Below are positions 17,896-29,737 of a DNA stretch of 64,000 nucleotides, piece by piece (the stretch's first letter is position 1; each line of letters opens with the position of its first letter). This stretch comes from JAJRXR01 sp041402005 (GTDB lineage: Bacteria; Planctomycetota; Phycisphaerae; Phycisphaerales; UBA1924). Location: NCBI GenBank assembly GCA_041402005.1, contig JAWKTB010000001.1, positions 62,001 through 126,000 of the forward strand, given 5' to 3'. The notes under the pieces are model-generated. The model saw only the letters and a list, made by a program, of their open reading frames with translations. It was not told the origin of the DNA and did not search any database. The position numbers were made by a program, and so were the translations under genes.

Positions 17896-19989
17896 ATGCC
17901 GCCATCAAACGTCTGCTGGGGAATCGAGATCGGGTACGGCGCCGTCACGGCGCTCAAGCTCCAGGGCGACGGCGAGAACCTGCAGGTCCTCGACTTCGCC
18001 GTCATCCCCCACGCCAAGACCCTCTCCACTCCCGACCTCGACAAGGACGACGCGATGCGCGTCGCCCTTGGCACGCTGGCGACGAGGTTCGACCTGTCTG
18101 GGGCGACGATCGCGGTCTCGCTGCCCGGGCACCAGTCGTTCGCCCGCTTCGCCAAGCTCCCGCCGGTCGAGCCCAAGAAGGTGCCCGACATCGTCAAGTT
18201 CGAGGCGGTGCAGCAGATCCCGTTCCCGCTCGAGGAGGTCGAGTGGGACTTCCAGACCTTCGCCAGCGACGACTCGCCCGAGGTCGAGGTCGGGATCTTC
18301 GCGGTCACGCGCAAGCGGATCATGGACCTGTTGACCATGCTGGGCGACGTCGGGGTCACGCCCGAGATCGCGACGCTCTCGCCGATCGCCGCCTACAACG
18401 CGATCGCCTACGACCTCTCGTTCACCGAGAAGTCGCCCGGGACGATCCTGCTCGACATCGGCACCGTCGCGACCGACCTGATCATCGCCGACTCGGGTCG
18501 CGTCTGGGTGCGGACGTTCCCGATCGGCGGGCACCAGTTCACCGAGGCGCTCGTCAACACGTTCAAGCTCAGCTACACCAAGGCCGAGAAGCTCAAGAAG
18601 GAAGCGGAGCAGACCAAGCACGCGAGGCACGTCTTCCAGGCGATGCGGCCGGTGTTCGCCGACCTTGTCCAGGAGGTCCAGCGCTCGATCGGGTACTACC
18701 AGTCGATGCACCCGGAGACACAGCTCGAGCGTCTGATCGGCCTGGGATCGACCTTCCGCCTGCCGGGCCTGCGCAAGTACCTCAAGCAGCAGCTCCAGCT
18801 CGACGTCTACCGGATGGAGCAGTTCAAGCGGCTGAACGTCGAGGGGCCGCAGGCCGCCGAGTTCCAGAACGCGAGCCTGAACCTCGCGACCGCCTACGGC
18901 CTGGCGCTGCAGGGCATCGGTCGGGGCACGCTGCAGGCGAACCTGATGCCCGTCGTAGTCGTGCGCGAGGCGATGTGGAAGCGGAAGGTGCCCTGGTTTG
19001 CCGCCGCCGCCGGTCTGGCCGCCGCGGCCTCGGGCGCGATGTTCATCCGACCCCTGCTCGACTCGGCGGCGTACACGGGCAAGGAGAACCCCGCCGTCAT
19101 CCAGGACGTGATCCGCGACGCGACCGTCGAGGCCGCCGAGGCGGAGAAGGCGGGCGTGACGGGCAAGGCCGACCCCGACCTGCGGGCGGACAAGATCGTG
19201 GGCTTGCTCGAGGGTCGCGAGCTGTACGCGCAGATCCTGGCCGACGCCGCCCGGATGCTCGAGTCCGCGGACACGCGGGCCGCCAGCGACGAGAAGCTCG
19301 CGATCCCGAAGGGCGAGCCCGCGTTCCGACTGATCACCCTCGACGCCAGCTACCAGGGCCCGGGCGACGACTCGTCGGGCGGCGGTGGTGGGGGTGGGGG
19401 TGGCGGTCGCGGCGCAGGCGGGTACAGCCCGGACGATGCGTTCGGCGAGGGCGAGTTTGGTGACGACTCCGGCTTCGGCGCGCGCCAAGGCTTCGGCGGG
19501 CGCCAGGACTACCCCGCGCAGGCTCAGACCCAGACCGCCCAGGACACCTCGCTCAGCGAGCTCGAGGGCAAGCGGTACGTCCGCGTGCAGATGGAGGTCG
19601 AGACGGCCTCGAAGTATCCGTACGTCATGGACCTCACGATCGTGAAGTGGCTGCGTGACCGCGCGGCCGCCGCCGGAGCCGACCCGTACTCGGTCGTGGT
19701 CTCGCAGTCGCCCTACGTGAAGGGGGCGACGATTGCCGCGGGCGGCAGCCAACTCGCCCCGGGTGGGCGCGGCGGCCCGCAGCGTCCCGGCTACCAGTCC
19801 GACCCGTACGCGGGCGGGCCCCGCGGTTCCGGTGGGCCTCGCGGCCTCGGCTCAGGCGCCGGCTCGAACCGGTCCGCGGACCAGATCGCGCCCCTGCCCG
19901 CGCCACCCCTGGATCAGGTCGAGCGTCAGCGCTACGTGGTCACGTGGTACGCGGTCCTCGACCCCACGACGACGGAGGCCCAGCCGTGA
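17896..19989 (+). CDS. pilM: Type IV pilus assembly protein PilM (extended)
   Basis: 697 residues from the ATG at 17896 behind GGGAGG; the upstream frame to 17776 is Arg-rich and unlikely to be translated. Residues 1-350 match PilM, an actin-like cytoplasmic ATPase-fold protein: CWGIEIGYGAVTALKL, VSLPGHQSFARFAKLPP, VEPKKVPDIVKFEAVQQIPFPLEEV, ILLDIGTVATDLIIAD, FPIGGHQFTEAL, LIGLGSTFRLPGLRKYL. PilM normally stops near 350 residues; here the chain continues with a hydrophobic stretch (PWFAAAAGLAAAASGAMFI), a charged helical region, a poly-Gly run (residues ~495-505) and a Gly/Pro/Gln-rich tail. This suggests a PilM fused to a membrane-spanning PilN-like part. The next gene overlaps by GTGA. Confidence 0.85.
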   Translation: MPPSNVCWGIEIGYGAVTALKLQGDGENLQVLDFAVIPHAKTLSTPDLDKDDAMRVALGTLATRFDLSGATIAVSLPGHQSFARFAKLPPVEPKKVPDIVKFEAVQQIPFPLEEVEWDFQTFASDDSPEVEVGIFAVTRKRIMDLLTMLGDVGVTPEIATLSPIAAYNAIAYDLSFTEKSPGTILLDIGTVATDLIIADSGRVWVRTFPIGGHQFTEALVNTFKLSYTKAEKLKKEAEQTKHARHVFQAMRPVFADLVQEVQRSIGYYQSMHPETQLERLIGLGSTFRLPGLRKYLKQQLQLDVYRMEQFKRLNVEGPQAAEFQNASLNLATAYGLALQGIGRGTLQANLMPVVVVREAMWKRKVPWFAAAAGLAAAASGAMFIRPLLDSAAYTGKENPAVIQDVIRDATVEAAEAEKAGVTGKADPDLRADKIVGLLEGRELYAQILADAARMLESADTRAASDEKLAIPKGEPAFRLITLDASYQGPGDDSSGGGGGGGGGGRGAGGYSPDDAFGEGEFGDDSGFGARQGFGGRQDYPAQAQTQTAQDTSLSELEGKRYVRVQMEVETASKYPYVMDLTIVKWLRDRAAAAGADPYSVVVSQSPYVKGATIAAGGSQLAPGGRGGPQRPGYQSDPYAGGPRGSGGPRGLGSGAGSNRSADQIAPLPAPPLDQVERQRYVVTWYAVLDPTTTEAQP

Positions 19990-21275
19990 AGAAAGTCCTC
20001 GGATGGATCAAGGGCCACCTGCTGATCGTGATCTGCGCGCTGCTGATCGTGACGTTCCTGCCGGCGGGCTACGTCGTGAGCGGGATGTGGAACGCGAAGA
20101 TCAAGAAGACGGCGCAGGACGACTTCAAGAAGGAGCAGAACAAGCTCCGGGGCAAGTCGTCGGTCAACTACGCCCTGCCCGTCGTCTTCGAGAACGAGAA
20201 GTCGGTCAGCGAGGCCCGGGCGCCGAACCGAGCGACCACCGAGTTCTTCGCGCGCGAGAAGGCCGCCCGCGAGGAGCAGGTGGCCAAGATCGTCGAGGAC
20301 GCGACCGCGTTCAACTCGCGCGGGCACGTCCCCCTCGTCCCGGACCTGCTCCCCAAGCCCCCCAGTGACGAGGCCAGGCGGACCCAGACCGTCGAGATGG
20401 TCCGGGCGATCTCGGGCGAGTCGGCGGGCGACGGGGTCTTCCCGCTCTTCCGACGCCTGCTCGACCGGATCAACGCGGGCCCCCCGATCCCCGCCGAGGA
20501 CTTGGCGGACTCCCTGAGCGAGTACGAGCGGGCGCAGCGCGAGAAGCTGGAGGCCGCCTCGCCCACCGGCAAGCTCTCGCAGGAGCAGGAGGACGAGCTC
20601 AAGGAGCAGCTCGTCCGCCAGCGTCTGGGGGCGTACGCCTCCCGCGCGGGCGAGCTGAGCATGTACGCCTCGCCCGATGTGGTCCGAATCCCGGCCCAGG
20701 GCGGGTTGATCCCCTTCGAGCCCGACCCCGCGCGGGTCGGCTACACGGAGGACGACGCCTTCCGCTGGCAGTTCGACATCTGGCTCGTCGAGGACATCCT
20801 CGCCGGCCTCGACAAGGCCAACACCGAGGCGACGGGCGAGCGCGCCAGCATCATCGACGCCCCGGTCAAACGCCTGGAGCTGCTCGAGATCCTCCCCTTC
20901 AACCCCGCCGACGGCGGCTCCACCCCCGGGGCGGCGCCGACCCACACCGGCCGCGGGGCGGGTGGCGCCCGGGTCTACGACGTGCGACACGCACGCCTCA
21001 CGCTCGTCGCGGACGCCGACCGCATCCCGCAGGTGATCGACGCCCTGGGCGCGAGCAACTTCATCACGGTCACGAGCATGCGCGCCACGCGCGTGGATCC
21101 CTGGGCGGAGCTGGACGGCGGCTACTACTACGGCCCGGGCGCCGTCCTCCGCCTCAACATGGATGTCGAGGTCGTCTACCTGCGCGACTGGACCAAGAAG
21201 TACATGCCCCCGGCGGTCCGTCAGGCGCTGGGCATCCCCGACGACGCCCCGGATCAGGCCAAGAGCGACGACTGA
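19986..21275 (+). CDS. Inner-membrane protein of the pilM operon (PilN/PilO-like position)
   Basis: 429 residues from a GTG that overlaps the pilM stop in GTGA, a sign of translational coupling. One N-terminal transmembrane helix (HLLIVICALLIVTFLPAGYVV, residues ~10-30) precedes a long periplasmic part with charged helices (WNAKIKKTAQDDFKKEQNKL; EKAAREEQVAKIVEDATAF). The second half contains FRWQFDIWLVEDILAGLDKANTEA and VRHARLTLVADADRIPQVIDALGASNFITV, which looks like the ferredoxin-like fold of PilN/PilO. Topology and location fit a PilO-type alignment-complex subunit, but the family is not certain from sequence alone. Confidence 0.65.
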   Translation: MKKVLGWIKGHLLIVICALLIVTFLPAGYVVSGMWNAKIKKTAQDDFKKEQNKLRGKSSVNYALPVVFENEKSVSEARAPNRATTEFFAREKAAREEQVAKIVEDATAFNSRGHVPLVPDLLPKPPSDEARRTQTVEMVRAISGESAGDGVFPLFRRLLDRINAGPPIPAEDLADSLSEYERAQREKLEAASPTGKLSQEQEDELKEQLVRQRLGAYASRAGELSMYASPDVVRIPAQGGLIPFEPDPARVGYTEDDAFRWQFDIWLVEDILAGLDKANTEATGERASIIDAPVKRLELLEILPFNPADGGSTPGAAPTHTGRGAGGARVYDVRHARLTLVADADRIPQVIDALGASNFITVTSMRATRVDPWAELDGGYYYGPGAVLRLNMDVEVVYLRDWTKKYMPPAVRQALGIPDDAPDQAKSDD

Positions 21276-21313
21276 ACCGACTACGCGCCGTAACGACGGC
21301 GCCGAGGTGACCC

Positions 21314-23353
21314 ATGAAACTCAAGGGCATCAACCCGATCGAGAAGAACATCGAGAAGATCGTGCTCGGCGCGGTCTTCGTCGTCCTGCTCGCCGCCCTC
21401 GCGATGCAGTTCCTCCTCAAGCCCAACCAGGTGGACGTGGGCGGCGGGCGGAAGGTGCCTCCCGAGAACATCTACCTCGAACTCGCCAACGAGGCCCAAC
21501 AGCTCAAGGGCAAGATCCAGGACCGCTCCCCCTCCCTGCCCGACGTCCAGAAGACCGATCTGCTCGAGCGCTACCGGACCGCGCTCCGGACGTCGGCGAC
21601 CGGCGTCGACGCCTTCCCGCCACTCGTCCAGAGTGTCGACGTGCTCGGGGACGTGCAGGTCATCGCGGACATCTCCGCGGGCGGCCCGGTCATGACTCCC
21701 CGCGTGCCGGCGCCGACCGCTCCGATCGCGCACTCGCAATGGGGCACCCTCGATCCCTACGCCGTCGAGGCGAGCGAGAGCCTCGCCCGCCTCGCCCCGC
21801 CCCAGCAGCCCTACGACGTGCCCGCCGTCTCGGTCGAGGGCGCTTTCTCCGGCGTCGAGCTCGGCAAGCTGCTCGCCGCCTCCGACGAGGGACGACGCCC
21901 GATCCCGGGCTCCTGGCGACGCCAGGTCGAGATCGTCCGCGTCGACCTCGAGCGCCAGCGCCTCGACCCCGTCACCGGCGAGTGGGCCAAGGCGACCTCG
22001 GGCACGCCCCTGCCGACCGGGTACACCCCGATCGGCGAGCTCGTGCTGGACCAGGCGGACCTGAGCACGATGCTGCGCGTCGCCTCCGACGCGAGGCAGA
22101 ACCGCCCGAAGGTGGTGCAGCCGCGCTTCGCCCCGCTGATCGCGGGCCCGGTCTGGCAGCCGCCGAAGCAGGCGATCGATTCGCTCAATGCGATGAACGA
22201 CATCAACAGCCTGCCCCGCGCGAGGTTCGAGCTGGCCAAGGCCGAGCGCGCGCTCGCGGATCTCGAGGGACGCAAGAACGCGCCCGCGACCACGCGTCCG
22301 CAGACATCCGACCCGAACCCCGGGGGGGGCGGGCGCCTCGGCTCCCCGTCCGGTGGTGGAGGCGACCGCCCAGGCGGCGGGGGCGCCTCCACTCGCCAGA
22401 ACACCCAGCAGACCCTCGACAAGCGCATCGCCGACGCCCGTGACGAGGTGAACAAGCTCCGCGAACGCGTGCGCACGATGGAGTCGGACCAGCAGCAGAA
22501 GCAGCGTGACGAGCGGGCCGCCCTCGACCGCCCGCTCTTCGAGCAGGACTCGTTCCGCCTCTGGGCGCACGATTTCGGCGTCGAGCCCGGCGCGACCTAC
22601 CGCTACCGCATCCGTGCCGTCGTCAACAACCCCCTGTTCAAGAAGGGCGCCCAGCTCGACCCCGCCGATCCTGAGCAGCAGTCGCTCACCCAGCAGCCCC
22701 TCGTCCTCGGCGACTGGTCCGAGTGGACCTCCCCCGTGACGGTCGGCGCCGACACGTACTACTTCGTCACCAGCGCCTCGACCGAGGGCCAGATCGGCGG
22801 CAGCGGGCCGAGCGCCAGCGTCGAGGTCTACCACATGTACTACGGGCATTACCGCTCGGACCTCACACGCCTGGAGCCGGGCGACGCGATCGACGTCTCG
22901 GTCAATCTGCCCGACGGCTTCGTCACCTTCAACACCGCCGCCCTCGACGCCCAGGGGATGCGCCGCTACATCCAGAGCCCGCCCGCCGCCGGCCAGCCCG
23001 CCCCGGAGGGTGTCGTCAAGGTCGCGACCGAGCAGGGCGTGGCCCTGCCGGCCTACTTGCTCGAGGTGTCGACCCTCCCGATCACCCGGGAGGCGGCCCT
23101 CGGCGCCGCCGCCCGCCAACTCCTCCAGGCGGTCTTCCTCGACGTGGACGGCGTCCTGCGGCTCTTCCGCCCGACCGACGCCACCTCGGACAGCCAGCTC
23201 CAGATGGCCCGGGCCTCGGCCCAGGCGGGCCAGGTGCTCGACCTGCGGGTCCCCGACGAGGAGCAGGACCCCCGCAGTGGGCCCCGCTACACGCCCCAGG
23301 ACGACCGGTACGGCGGGCGAATCTCGCGCCCGGACGACCCCGATGGCCCCTGA
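21314..23353 (+). CDS. Inner-membrane protein, third gene of the pilM operon
   Basis: 679 residues, ATG behind GAGGTGACCC, 38 bp after the previous gene. One transmembrane helix at residues ~16-36 (IVLGAVFVVLLAALAMQFLL) is followed by a large periplasmic region with two coiled segments (FELAKAERALADLEGRKN; DARDEVNKLRERVRTMESDQQQKQRDE), a Gly-rich low-complexity linker (residues ~335-360), and a beta-rich domain (TYRYRIRAVVNNPLFKKG...LGDWSEWTSPVTVGADTYYFVTSAS) resembling fibronectin-III-like folds. The gene order suggests a PilP/PilO-like role in an envelope-spanning type IV pilus or secretion machine. No known family recognised with confidence. Confidence 0.6.
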   Translation: MKLKGINPIEKNIEKIVLGAVFVVLLAALAMQFLLKPNQVDVGGGRKVPPENIYLELANEAQQLKGKIQDRSPSLPDVQKTDLLERYRTALRTSATGVDAFPPLVQSVDVLGDVQVIADISAGGPVMTPRVPAPTAPIAHSQWGTLDPYAVEASESLARLAPPQQPYDVPAVSVEGAFSGVELGKLLAASDEGRRPIPGSWRRQVEIVRVDLERQRLDPVTGEWAKATSGTPLPTGYTPIGELVLDQADLSTMLRVASDARQNRPKVVQPRFAPLIAGPVWQPPKQAIDSLNAMNDINSLPRARFELAKAERALADLEGRKNAPATTRPQTSDPNPGGGGRLGSPSGGGGDRPGGGGASTRQNTQQTLDKRIADARDEVNKLRERVRTMESDQQQKQRDERAALDRPLFEQDSFRLWAHDFGVEPGATYRYRIRAVVNNPLFKKGAQLDPADPEQQSLTQQPLVLGDWSEWTSPVTVGADTYYFVTSASTEGQIGGSGPSASVEVYHMYYGHYRSDLTRLEPGDAIDVSVNLPDGFVTFNTAALDAQGMRRYIQSPPAAGQPAPEGVVKVATEQGVALPAYLLEVSTLPITREAALGAAARQLLQAVFLDVDGVLRLFRPTDATSDSQLQMARASAQAGQVLDLRVPDEEQDPRSGPRYTPQDDRYGGRISRPDDPDGP

Positions 23354-23744
23354 CCTCCGGGAGGATCGGGCGCAACCCCCGAAAGTGAGCCCTCAGACCC
23401 TTGACGGGGGTGGGGGCGGGCCTAGGATCCCCTCGCCTCTGAAAAGAGCGACGCGGACCACGTCGGGCGGACGCCCGGGGCGGTCCGAGCCACCTTGACA
23501 ACCGGATCACGACGAACGAATCGCCCCCGCCGGCGCGTGCATTTCTCAAGGTCTTTCGCACGCGGTTCAAGCGGCTGGGGCGCAACTGCGACGAGTGTCT
23601 GCAGCGTCTGAAGGCTGGCGCCCGTGTGTCTTCCTCCGAGTTGTGTGGAGTGGGAGCACGGGTCGTCGTCCAGGCGGGGAATCGTTACCCCCGCAAGGGC
23701 GGCGTAAGAGCACAGCTGTTGGGAGCCATCGGCGACCGGCAGGT
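23354..23744 (+). promoter_or_regulatory. Leader and probable promoter region of the 23S-5S operon
   Basis: 391 bp with no coding frame. A TTGACA at 23495-23500 is the best -35 candidate; no convincing -10 box was found 17 bases downstream, so the promoter is tentative. The last bases, GGCAGG (23738-23743), can pair with CCTGCC (26496-26501) beyond the 23S end, extending the terminal helix as a processing stem. No 16S rRNA or tRNA is present. Confidence 0.5.
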
Positions 23745-26494
<2,750 letters not shown>

Positions 26495-26681
26495 TCCTGC
26501 CAGCCGCCGCGGGTTCTCCCCGCGGACATGGCGCTGCAGCAATCGCGTGTTCGCACGCGAGCAAGTCGCACGCTCTCATGAGAGAGCACAAGCCACGCTC
26601 TCTTGAGAGAGCGCCAACATCGTTCGTCGGTTCCGGCCAGTCAAGGCCGGCGCCGCCCGGGAGACCGGGCATGCGCCGATT
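26495..26681 (+). other. 23S-5S spacer with several hairpins
   Basis: 187 bp between the rRNAs, without a tRNA. It contains small stem-loops, e.g. CCGCGGG...CCCGCGG near 26507-26525, GCGTG-TTC-GCACGC near 26546, and two near-repeated CTCTC(A/T)TGAGAGAG palindromes near 26572 and 26597, which probably guide pre-rRNA processing. Confidence 0.6.
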
Positions 26682-26787
26682 GTCGGTGACAACAGGCTCG
26701 GGGCAACACCTGTTCCCATCCCGAACACAGCAGTTAAGCCCGAGCCGCCGATGATACTGCTCAGCGGGAAAGTAGGTCATCGCCGAC
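26682..26787 (+). rRNA. 5S ribosomal RNA
   Basis: About 106 bases. The ends pair as GTCGGTGA / TCGCCGAC (helix I). The conserved loop CCCATCCCGAACACAGCAGTTAAGC with the following CGCCGATGATACTG is diagnostic of 5S rRNA. Ends may be off by a few bases. It lies 187 bp after 23S and directly before a strong terminator. Confidence 0.93.
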
Positions 26788-26792
26788 GTTTG

Positions 26793-26825
26793 GACCCTCC
26801 AGGGTAAACCCTGGAGGGTCTTTTT
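26793..26825 (+). terminator. Intrinsic terminator of the 23S-5S operon
   Basis: A perfect 12-bp stem, GACCCTCCAGGG / CCCTGGAGGGTC, with a TAAA loop is followed immediately by TTTTT and lies five bases after the 5S end. Confidence 0.93.
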
Positions 26826-26866
26826 CGTTTTGGACGCCCGCGACCATTTCCTGACATACTCCGTCC

Positions 26867-29653
26867 ATGCGTCTGAGCTGGAATGAGATCAGGCAGCGGG
26901 CGATCGCCTTCGGGCGCGAATGGGCCGGGGCCGCCAGCGAACGCGGAGAGGCTCAGACCTTCTGGAACGAGTTCTTCCACGTCTTCGGGCGCAGCCGGAG
27001 ACACGTCGCGGCCTACGAGAGCCCGGTCAAAAACCTGGGCGGCGCATACTCCTTCATTGACCTGATCTGGCCCGGCACGATGATCGCCGAGCACAAGAGT
27101 CGCGGCAAGAGCCTCGAGAAGGCCGAGTCCCAGGCGTTCGACTACGTCCGCTTTCTCATCGACGAGGGACGCGAAGACGAGGCTCCCCGCTACATCGTCG
27201 TCTCCGACTTCGCGCGCATCGCGATCACCGACACCGAGAGCGACCACCACGTCGAGTTCCCGGTCGCCGACCTCCACAAGCACATCCGCGAGTTCGCGTT
27301 CATCCCTGGGTACAAGCAGGTCGTCACCGACCCTGAGGACCCGGTCAACATCGACGCCGCCGAACGCCTCGCGAAGCTCAAGGACAGCCTCGAAGCCGGC
27401 GGCTACCCCGCCCACGACCTCGAACGCTTCATGGTCCGGATCCTCTTCTGCCTCTTCGCCGAGGACACCGGCCTGCTCGGGGAACCCGACGCGTTCCGCC
27501 TCTACATCGAGAACTCCACCAAGCCCGATGGCTCGGACCTCGGCCTCCACATCGCCCAGTGGTTCGAGGTGCTCGACTCGCCCCCCGACAAGCGAGGCAA
27601 AGACCTCGACGAGCAGCTCGCCGCCCTCGCCTACGTCAACGGCGAACTCTTCGCCGGCAGACTCCCCTTCGCGCACTTCAACGCGCAGATGCGAGATGCG
27701 CTCATAAAGTGCGCAACGTTCAAATGGCAGTACATCTCCCCCGCCGTCTTCGGCTCGCTCTTCCAGTCGATCATGACGCCCAAGGAACGCCGCCAGATCG
27801 GCGCCCACTACACCTCCGAGCGCGACATCCTCAAGGTCGTGCGTTCCCTCTTCCTCGACGAGCTCTACGAGCGCTTCGAGCGAGTCAGGAACAACAAACG
27901 CGAGCTCAAGAAGCTCCACGACGAGCTCGGCCGCATCAAGATCCTCGACCCCGCCTGCGGGTGTGGCAACTTCCTCGTCATCGCCTACCGCGAGCTCCGA
28001 CGCCTCGAGATCGAGATCCTCAAGCTCCTCCACCCCAAGAGCACCGCCGAGGGAAGTCTGTTCAACCTCCCCGCCGAGATGCTCATCGACGTCGACCAGA
28101 TGTTCGGCATCGAGATCGAGGAGTGGCCCGCCCAGATCGCTCGCGTCGCGCTCTGGCTCGTCGATCACCAGATGAACACCGAGCTCTCCGAGGCCTTCGG
28201 CGACGCCGTCGTCCGACTCCCCCTCACCCACTCCGCGACCATCGCCCACGCCAACGCCCTCCGCATCGACTGGAACGACGTCCTCCCGGCGGACCAGTGC
28301 TCGTACGTGCTCGGGAACCCTCCGTTTGTCGGAAAGAAAGCCCGGAGTCCAGAGCAGGCCGAGGACATGGGCATCGTGTTCGGAGGGCTGTCCGGCATCG
28401 GTTCGCTCGACTATGTGTGCTGTTGGTATCAACTCGCCGCCTCGTACATTGTGGACACTTGCGCCCGTGTCGCGTTTGTGTCAACCAACTCCGTGACGCA
28501 GGGCGAGCAGCCAGGTGTCCTTTGGCCCGAGTTGTTTCGACAGTTTGGCATCCACATCCAGTTTGGCCATCGGACCTTCCCTTGGACGAGCGAAGCTCGC
28601 GGCAGAGCTCATGTCCACGTGGTTGTGATCGGGTTCGGGAATGACCGTCTCCAGACCAACTCAATCTGCGACTACGACGCAGGCGGGAATCCACTTGGCA
28701 TTGCAATCGTTCCGAATATCAGCCCGTACCTGGCTGCGGGTCCGGACATTGCACTCAAGAACCGAGCAACGCCGATCAGCAGTGTTCCCGAGATGGCGTT
28801 TGGGAACATGCCGAACGACGGGGGCAACCTGTTGCTCGACGACGCAGAGAAGATCTCCCTGCTTGAGGAGTGCCCCGAAGCCGAACCGTATGTCCGCGAA
28901 CTGATCTCGGCGGACCAGTTCCTCAACGGGGAGAAGCGGTGGTGCCTATGGCTCACCGAGGCATCGCCAGCCGAGATCAGGGGCCTCAAGCCGATCCAAG
29001 CTCGTGTTGCGGCGGTCAAGGCGATTCGTGAAGCGAGCAGGAGGGCGACCACCCGGGAGTTGGCCCGCTACCCGACATTGTTCGGGGAGATCCGCCAGCC
29101 GGACACGCGGTACGTGCTGGTCCCCCGGCATTCATCGGAGCGCCGTGACTACATCCCACTCGCGTTCTTCGGCCCCGAGATCATTGTCAGCGACAGTTGC
29201 CTCTTCATTGGTGGAGCGGGTACATACCACTTCGGCGTCCTCCACTCCGCCATGCACATGGCCTGGGTCCGCCAGGTCTGTGGACGGATCAAGTCCGACT
29301 ACCGCTACTCCGCCCGCCTCGTCTACAACAACTTCCCCTGGCCCGCCGACGTGTCCGACAAGCAGCGTGAGGCGGTGGAGGCGGGCGCCCAGGGCGTGCT
29401 CGACGCGCGGGCGCGCTTCCCGGACGCCTCGCTCGCCGACCTGTACGACCCGCTCTCGATGCCCAAGCCCCTGCGGCGGGCCCACGACGCACTCGACCGC
29501 GCCGTCGAGCGCTGCTACCGCCCCCAACCCTTTCCCGACGAGCGCCGTCGTTTTGAGTTCCTCTTTGCGCTCTGGGAAGCGCTCGATCGCCCCTTGGCGT
29601 CTCGACCAGGAAAAAAGCGGCGAGCGAGGCGGAAGCGCCCCGATCCGAGCTAG
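26867..29653 (+). CDS. MmeI-family single-chain restriction-modification enzyme (type IIL/IIG)
   Basis: 928 residues, about the length of MmeI. The N-terminal nuclease shows D65-x9-E75-x-K77 (FIDLIWPGTMIAEHK), the PD-(D/E)xK arrangement and spacing known for MmeI. A helical connector follows, then the N6-adenine methyltransferase with SAM-binding motif I DPACGCGNFL (361-370) and catalytic motif IV NPPF (484-487). The rest is the target-recognition and C-terminal helical region (YRYSARLVYNNFPWP, PLRRAHDALDRAVERCY). One chain would methylate one strand of its site and cut about 20 bases away. No partner genes are needed. CATACT lies six bases before the ATG, suggesting leaderless transcription. 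From ~28310 to ~29255 codons become richer in A/T-ending forms than in the flanking parts, pointing to a recombined specificity region. Confidence 0.9.
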   Translation: MRLSWNEIRQRAIAFGREWAGAASERGEAQTFWNEFFHVFGRSRRHVAAYESPVKNLGGAYSFIDLIWPGTMIAEHKSRGKSLEKAESQAFDYVRFLIDEGREDEAPRYIVVSDFARIAITDTESDHHVEFPVADLHKHIREFAFIPGYKQVVTDPEDPVNIDAAERLAKLKDSLEAGGYPAHDLERFMVRILFCLFAEDTGLLGEPDAFRLYIENSTKPDGSDLGLHIAQWFEVLDSPPDKRGKDLDEQLAALAYVNGELFAGRLPFAHFNAQMRDALIKCATFKWQYISPAVFGSLFQSIMTPKERRQIGAHYTSERDILKVVRSLFLDELYERFERVRNNKRELKKLHDELGRIKILDPACGCGNFLVIAYRELRRLEIEILKLLHPKSTAEGSLFNLPAEMLIDVDQMFGIEIEEWPAQIARVALWLVDHQMNTELSEAFGDAVVRLPLTHSATIAHANALRIDWNDVLPADQCSYVLGNPPFVGKKARSPEQAEDMGIVFGGLSGIGSLDYVCCWYQLAASYIVDTCARVAFVSTNSVTQGEQPGVLWPELFRQFGIHIQFGHRTFPWTSEARGRAHVHVVVIGFGNDRLQTNSICDYDAGGNPLGIAIVPNISPYLAAGPDIALKNRATPISSVPEMAFGNMPNDGGNLLLDDAEKISLLEECPEAEPYVRELISADQFLNGEKRWCLWLTEASPAEIRGLKPIQARVAAVKAIREASRRATTRELARYPTLFGEIRQPDTRYVLVPRHSSERRDYIPLAFFGPEIIVSDSCLFIGGAGTYHFGVLHSAMHMAWVRQVCGRIKSDYRYSARLVYNNFPWPADVSDKQREAVEAGAQGVLDARARFPDASLADLYDPLSMPKPLRRAHDALDRAVERCYRPQPFPDERRRFEFLFALWEALDRPLASRPGKKRRARRKRPDPS

Positions 29654-29680
29654 AGATCGTGCCACGATCGGAAAATAGAA

Positions 29681-29705
29681 CCGGCGCCCCCGATGGGAGC
29701 GCCGG
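29681..29705 (-). terminator. Terminator of the PEP-CTERM gene
   Basis: On the minus strand CCGGCGC and its complement GCGCCGG pair around a 9-11 base loop (inner CCC/GGG may extend it) and are followed by TTCTATTTT. It lies 33 bp beyond the stop of the minus-strand gene that ends at 29738. Confidence 0.7.
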
Positions 29706-29737
29706 CCTTGGGTCAGAACAACGAGTTCAAAGACGGG

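Noticed and set aside
19375..19420. G-rich run considered as a G-quadruplex or regulatory site
   Set aside because: It encodes a poly-Gly linker in the extended PilM; coding explanation is enough.
26495..26681. tRNA in the 23S-5S spacer
   Set aside because: No cloverleaf, no GTTCRANNC T-arm with a matching acceptor stem; only small hairpins.
26777..28432. 551-residue minus-strand frame
   Set aside because: Complement of the MmeI gene, Glu/Val/Gly-rich; the + strand has intact catalytic motifs.
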